Source of the DNA: JBEIJQ01 sp040380145 | GTDB lineage: Bacteria; Bacteroidota; Bacteroidia; Chitinophagales; Saprospiraceae | Length of the DNA stretch: 24,702 bases | Reading direction: 5' to 3' | Assembly: GCA_040380145.1 (NCBI GenBank) | Contig: JBEIJQ010000024.1 | Span: 1-24,702 of the forward strand | Shown here: positions 22,614-24,702 of the stretch, piece after piece | How positions within the stretch are numbered: position 1 is the first letter of the stretch | Layout: the number at the start of each line of letters is the position of its first letter | Position numbers and translations under genes: made by a program | Notes under the pieces: generated by a model | What the model was told of the DNA's origin: nothing | What the model saw: only the letters and a program-made list of their open reading frames with translations | Database searches by the model: none

Positions 22614-24702
22614 GGGCCACCAACGCAGCGGCGTAGGCCGTCCCGGTCATGGCCACGAGCTGAATCAACGGCCACTTCCAAGATCGGGTCTCGCGGCGCA
22701 CCACGGCGAGGGTGCTCATGCACTGCATGGCAAAAACATAGAACAGCAGCAGCGACAGTGCACTGCGGGGTGTGATCTCGTCGCGCATCCGCTCGCGCAG
22801 GGTTTGCGGATCCTCATCGTCCACGCTCTGGACGCTGTAGATCGTGGCCATGGTGCCCACAAAAACCTCCCGGGCGGCGAACGAAGAGATCAGGGCGATG
22901 CCGATTTTCCAATCGAAGCCCAAGGGCCGGATGACAGGTTCGATGGCATGTCCCAAATAGCCGAGATAGGAATGCTCCAGTCGGCGGCCGAGCAAGGCCG
23001 CCTCGTATTCGGTGGAATCAACCGGATCCGGACGTGCCGCCCATTCCGCTTTCAACTCTTCCTCGGACCGTTGGAAGGCTCCGGGCGGACCGAAAGCACT
23101 CAAAAACCACAGCACCACCGACAGTGCCAAGATGATCCGGCCGGCTTCCCACACGAACACCTTCACCTTATTACGGACCGTGATGGCCACATTGCGCCAA
23201 TCGGGCATTTTGTAGGCCGGCAATTCGAGGGCTAAAAATCCGGAGTCCCTTGTTTTCAGTATTTTTTTCAAGATCCCGGCGGCCAGCAGGGCGGTGGCCA
23301 CCCCCAACAGATACAGGCCCCACATCGCCAAGCCTTGGGCGTTGAACGGGCCGATGCTGCTTTTTTCGGGCAACACGAAAGAGACCAACAGCACATACAC
23401 CGGGATCCGGGCCGAACAGCTCACGAAGGGCGTCACCAAGATCGTGATGAGCCTTTCCCGGGAATTTCCGATGGAGCGGGCGGCCATGATCGCCGGCACG
23501 GCGCAGGCCATGCCAGAAAACAGCGAAACCATGCTGCGGCCGTTCAACCCGAAACGCCGCATCAGGCTGTCGGACAGATAAACGGCCCGGGCCATGTACC
23601 CCACTTCTTCGAGCAAGGCGATGAGGACAAACAAAATGGCGATCTGGGGAACGAACACCAGCACACCGCTCAGTCCGGCGAGCACGCCGTCCGTCAGCAG
23701 ATCGGTAGGCCAGCCAGCGGGCAGGTTTTTTTTGAAAAAAACGGACAGTTGAGAAATACCGTTTTCGATCCAATCCATGGGGTAGGTCGCCCAATCGAAA
23801 ATGGCTTGGAAAAGCAACAGCAGGATGCCGAGAAAAAAAAGCGTTCCCCACCACTTGTGGGTCAAAACACGGTCGATCTTCGCCGAAATCCCGCGCGAGT
23901 CCGAGGCTTCGGAGCCTTGCGAAGGCCGCAGTACAGAAGCCACGAGGGGCACCAAACGATCGTAGCGGCGCATCGTTTCTTCGACCTGCAGGGGAAGCGA
24001 ATGGAACCGCGCCGGATCCGTCAGATCGGACAAATCGCCGACACCCTGCCCCGTTTGCCGTCCGAGAACCTCCAGGTGGTGCAACCAGAGCAGCGCGCGG
24101 TAGGGATTTGTTTCCTGCAACCGTTCGCCGGCTTTCCGGATCGGTTCGGGAGCCAGTTCATCGGCCCGAACAAAAGGCGCCGGGGCCGGCCTGAAATTTC
24201 GCTCGGCCAACAGGGCCTTCACTCGATCGCATCCATCGCCGGTGCGCCCGTTCAACCGCACCACGGGCACCCCGAGCTGCGCGCCCAATTTCTCGTCGTC
24301 CAATCGGAGCCCTTCGCTATCGGCCACATCGGACATCGAAAGACCCAAGATCAGCGGATAGCCGAGATCCAGCACTTGGGTGCACAACAGCAGGTGGCGT
24401 TCCAAATGGGTGATGTCGGCCACATACAGGACCGCGTCCGGTCGCACGGCCGGATCCTTCGAAAGCAGCGTGGACAGCACGGTCCGCTCGTCGTCGGAGG
24501 TGGGGTGTAGGCTGTACGCGCCCGGAAGATCGCTCACGAGCACGGTTTCGCCATTGGGCAAAAGTGCCCGCCCGGACTTTTTTTCGACGGTGACGCCAGG
24601 GAAATTGCCCACCTGTTGGTTCAACCCCGTCAGCCGGTTGAACACCGAAGTTTTGCCGGCATTGGGATTGCCGATCAGGGCTAAAGTGAACGGACGAACC
24701 GG
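22603..24702 (-). CDS. feoB: Ferrous iron transporter FeoB (5' end outside window)
   Basis: 699 residues are visible; the true start lies beyond the window edge. The N-terminal G domain has G1 GNPNAGKTS at the very edge, GVTVEKKSG as switch I, and G3 DLPGAYSL. A G4-position LSMSD replaces the usual NxxD. A spacer helix region follows, then the membrane part with two Gate-type segments: SLFSGMACAVPAIMAARSI and TPFVSCSARIPVYVLL in the first, FAAREVFVGTMATIY in the second, and a C-terminal LLLFYVFAMQCMSTLAVVRR. FeoB takes up Fe2+ across the inner membrane with GTPase control. FeoA is not seen and would be upstream, outside. The C-terminus ends in repeat-derived sequence. The FeoB identity is firm. 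Confidence 0.95.
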   Translation of the reverse strand, partial: PVRPFTLALIGNPNAGKTSVFNRLTGLNQQVGNFPGVTVEKKSGRALLPNGETVLVSDLPGAYSLHPTSDDERTVLSTLLSKDPAVRPDAVLYVADITHLERHLLLCTQVLDLGYPLILGLSMSDVADSEGLRLDDEKLGAQLGVPVVRLNGRTGDGCDRVKALLAERNFRPAPAPFVRADELAPEPIRKAGERLQETNPYRALLWLHHLEVLGRQTGQGVGDLSDLTDPARFHSLPLQVEETMRRYDRLVPLVASVLRPSQGSEASDSRGISAKIDRVLTHKWWGTLFFLGILLLLFQAIFDWATYPMDWIENGISQLSVFFKKNLPAGWPTDLLTDGVLAGLSGVLVFVPQIAILFVLIALLEEVGYMARAVYLSDSLMRRFGLNGRSMVSLFSGMACAVPAIMAARSIGNSRERLITILVTPFVSCSARIPVYVLLVSFVLPEKSSIGPFNAQGLAMWGLYLLGVATALLAAGILKKILKTRDSGFLALELPAYKMPDWRNVAITVRNKVKVFVWEAGRIILALSVVLWFLSAFGPPGAFQRSEEELKAEWAARPDPVDSTEYEAALLGRRLEHSYLGYLGHAIEPVIRPLGFDWKIGIALISSFAAREVFVGTMATIYSVQSVDDEDPQTLRERMRDEITPRSALSLLLFYVFAMQCMSTLAVVRRETRSWKWPLIQLVAMTGTAYAAALVAQWV

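Overview
This window looks like the chromosome of a Bacteroidota bacterium, probably a high-GC (roughly 55-60 %) member of the Saprospiria/Cytophagia side of the phylum. The evidence is the Bacteroidota-type -7 promoter box TAnnTTTG in front of several genes, the absence of Shine-Dalgarno sequences, a PorT protein of the type IX secretion system (T9SS), a secreted protease with a T9SS-like C-terminal domain, the divergent Bacteroidota form of PurM, a SPOR protein with an HU-CCDC81-like N-terminus, and a bactofilin. Most of the window is housekeeping and cell-envelope genes. No phage, IS element, rRNA or CRISPR array was seen.

Layout. 12-2043: tRNA-His with its own promoter, and an M61-family peptidase, both on the minus strand. 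2306-4714 (+): a SIR2-like protein followed by purM. 4775-9538 (-): an operon-like row transcribed as alpha/beta-hydrolase lipoprotein, glycosyltransferase, SPOR envelope protein, FtsX/MacB-like permease. 9706-11975 (+): compact cluster of transketolase N-terminal subunit, rsgA and dtd. 12010-14571 (-): a frameshifted lipoprotein, ubiE/menG and porT. 14813-17455 (+): a GH2 beta-mannosidase lipoprotein, meeting thyA (-) tail to tail. 18257-18714 holds no gene. 18715-20340 (+): an AT-richer two-gene module, an OLD/AAA_21-like ATPase and a small protein with a PD-(D/E)XK-like nuclease signature. 20406-22316 (-): an M43-like metalloprotease and a bactofilin. 22396-22613: GC-rich palindromic repeats. 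22603 to the window end (-): feoB, whose start lies outside.

The part most likely to be a little-described system is the ATPase plus nuclease pair. It stands alone, differs in base composition from its surroundings, and has the ATPase-nuclease architecture common among anti-phage defence systems. The SIR2-like gene at 2306 is a second, independent defence candidate, with an Asn where the family usually carries the catalytic His.

Three genes (the lipoprotein at 13671-14571 and both genes of the ATPase/nuclease module) each carry one apparent single-base frameshift, and each shift fits a short A/T homopolymer. That pattern suits sequencing error at least as well as gene decay. I have therefore kept them as coding regions and flagged the shift. 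All family assignments rest on reading motifs and overall sequence character; no database search was possible.
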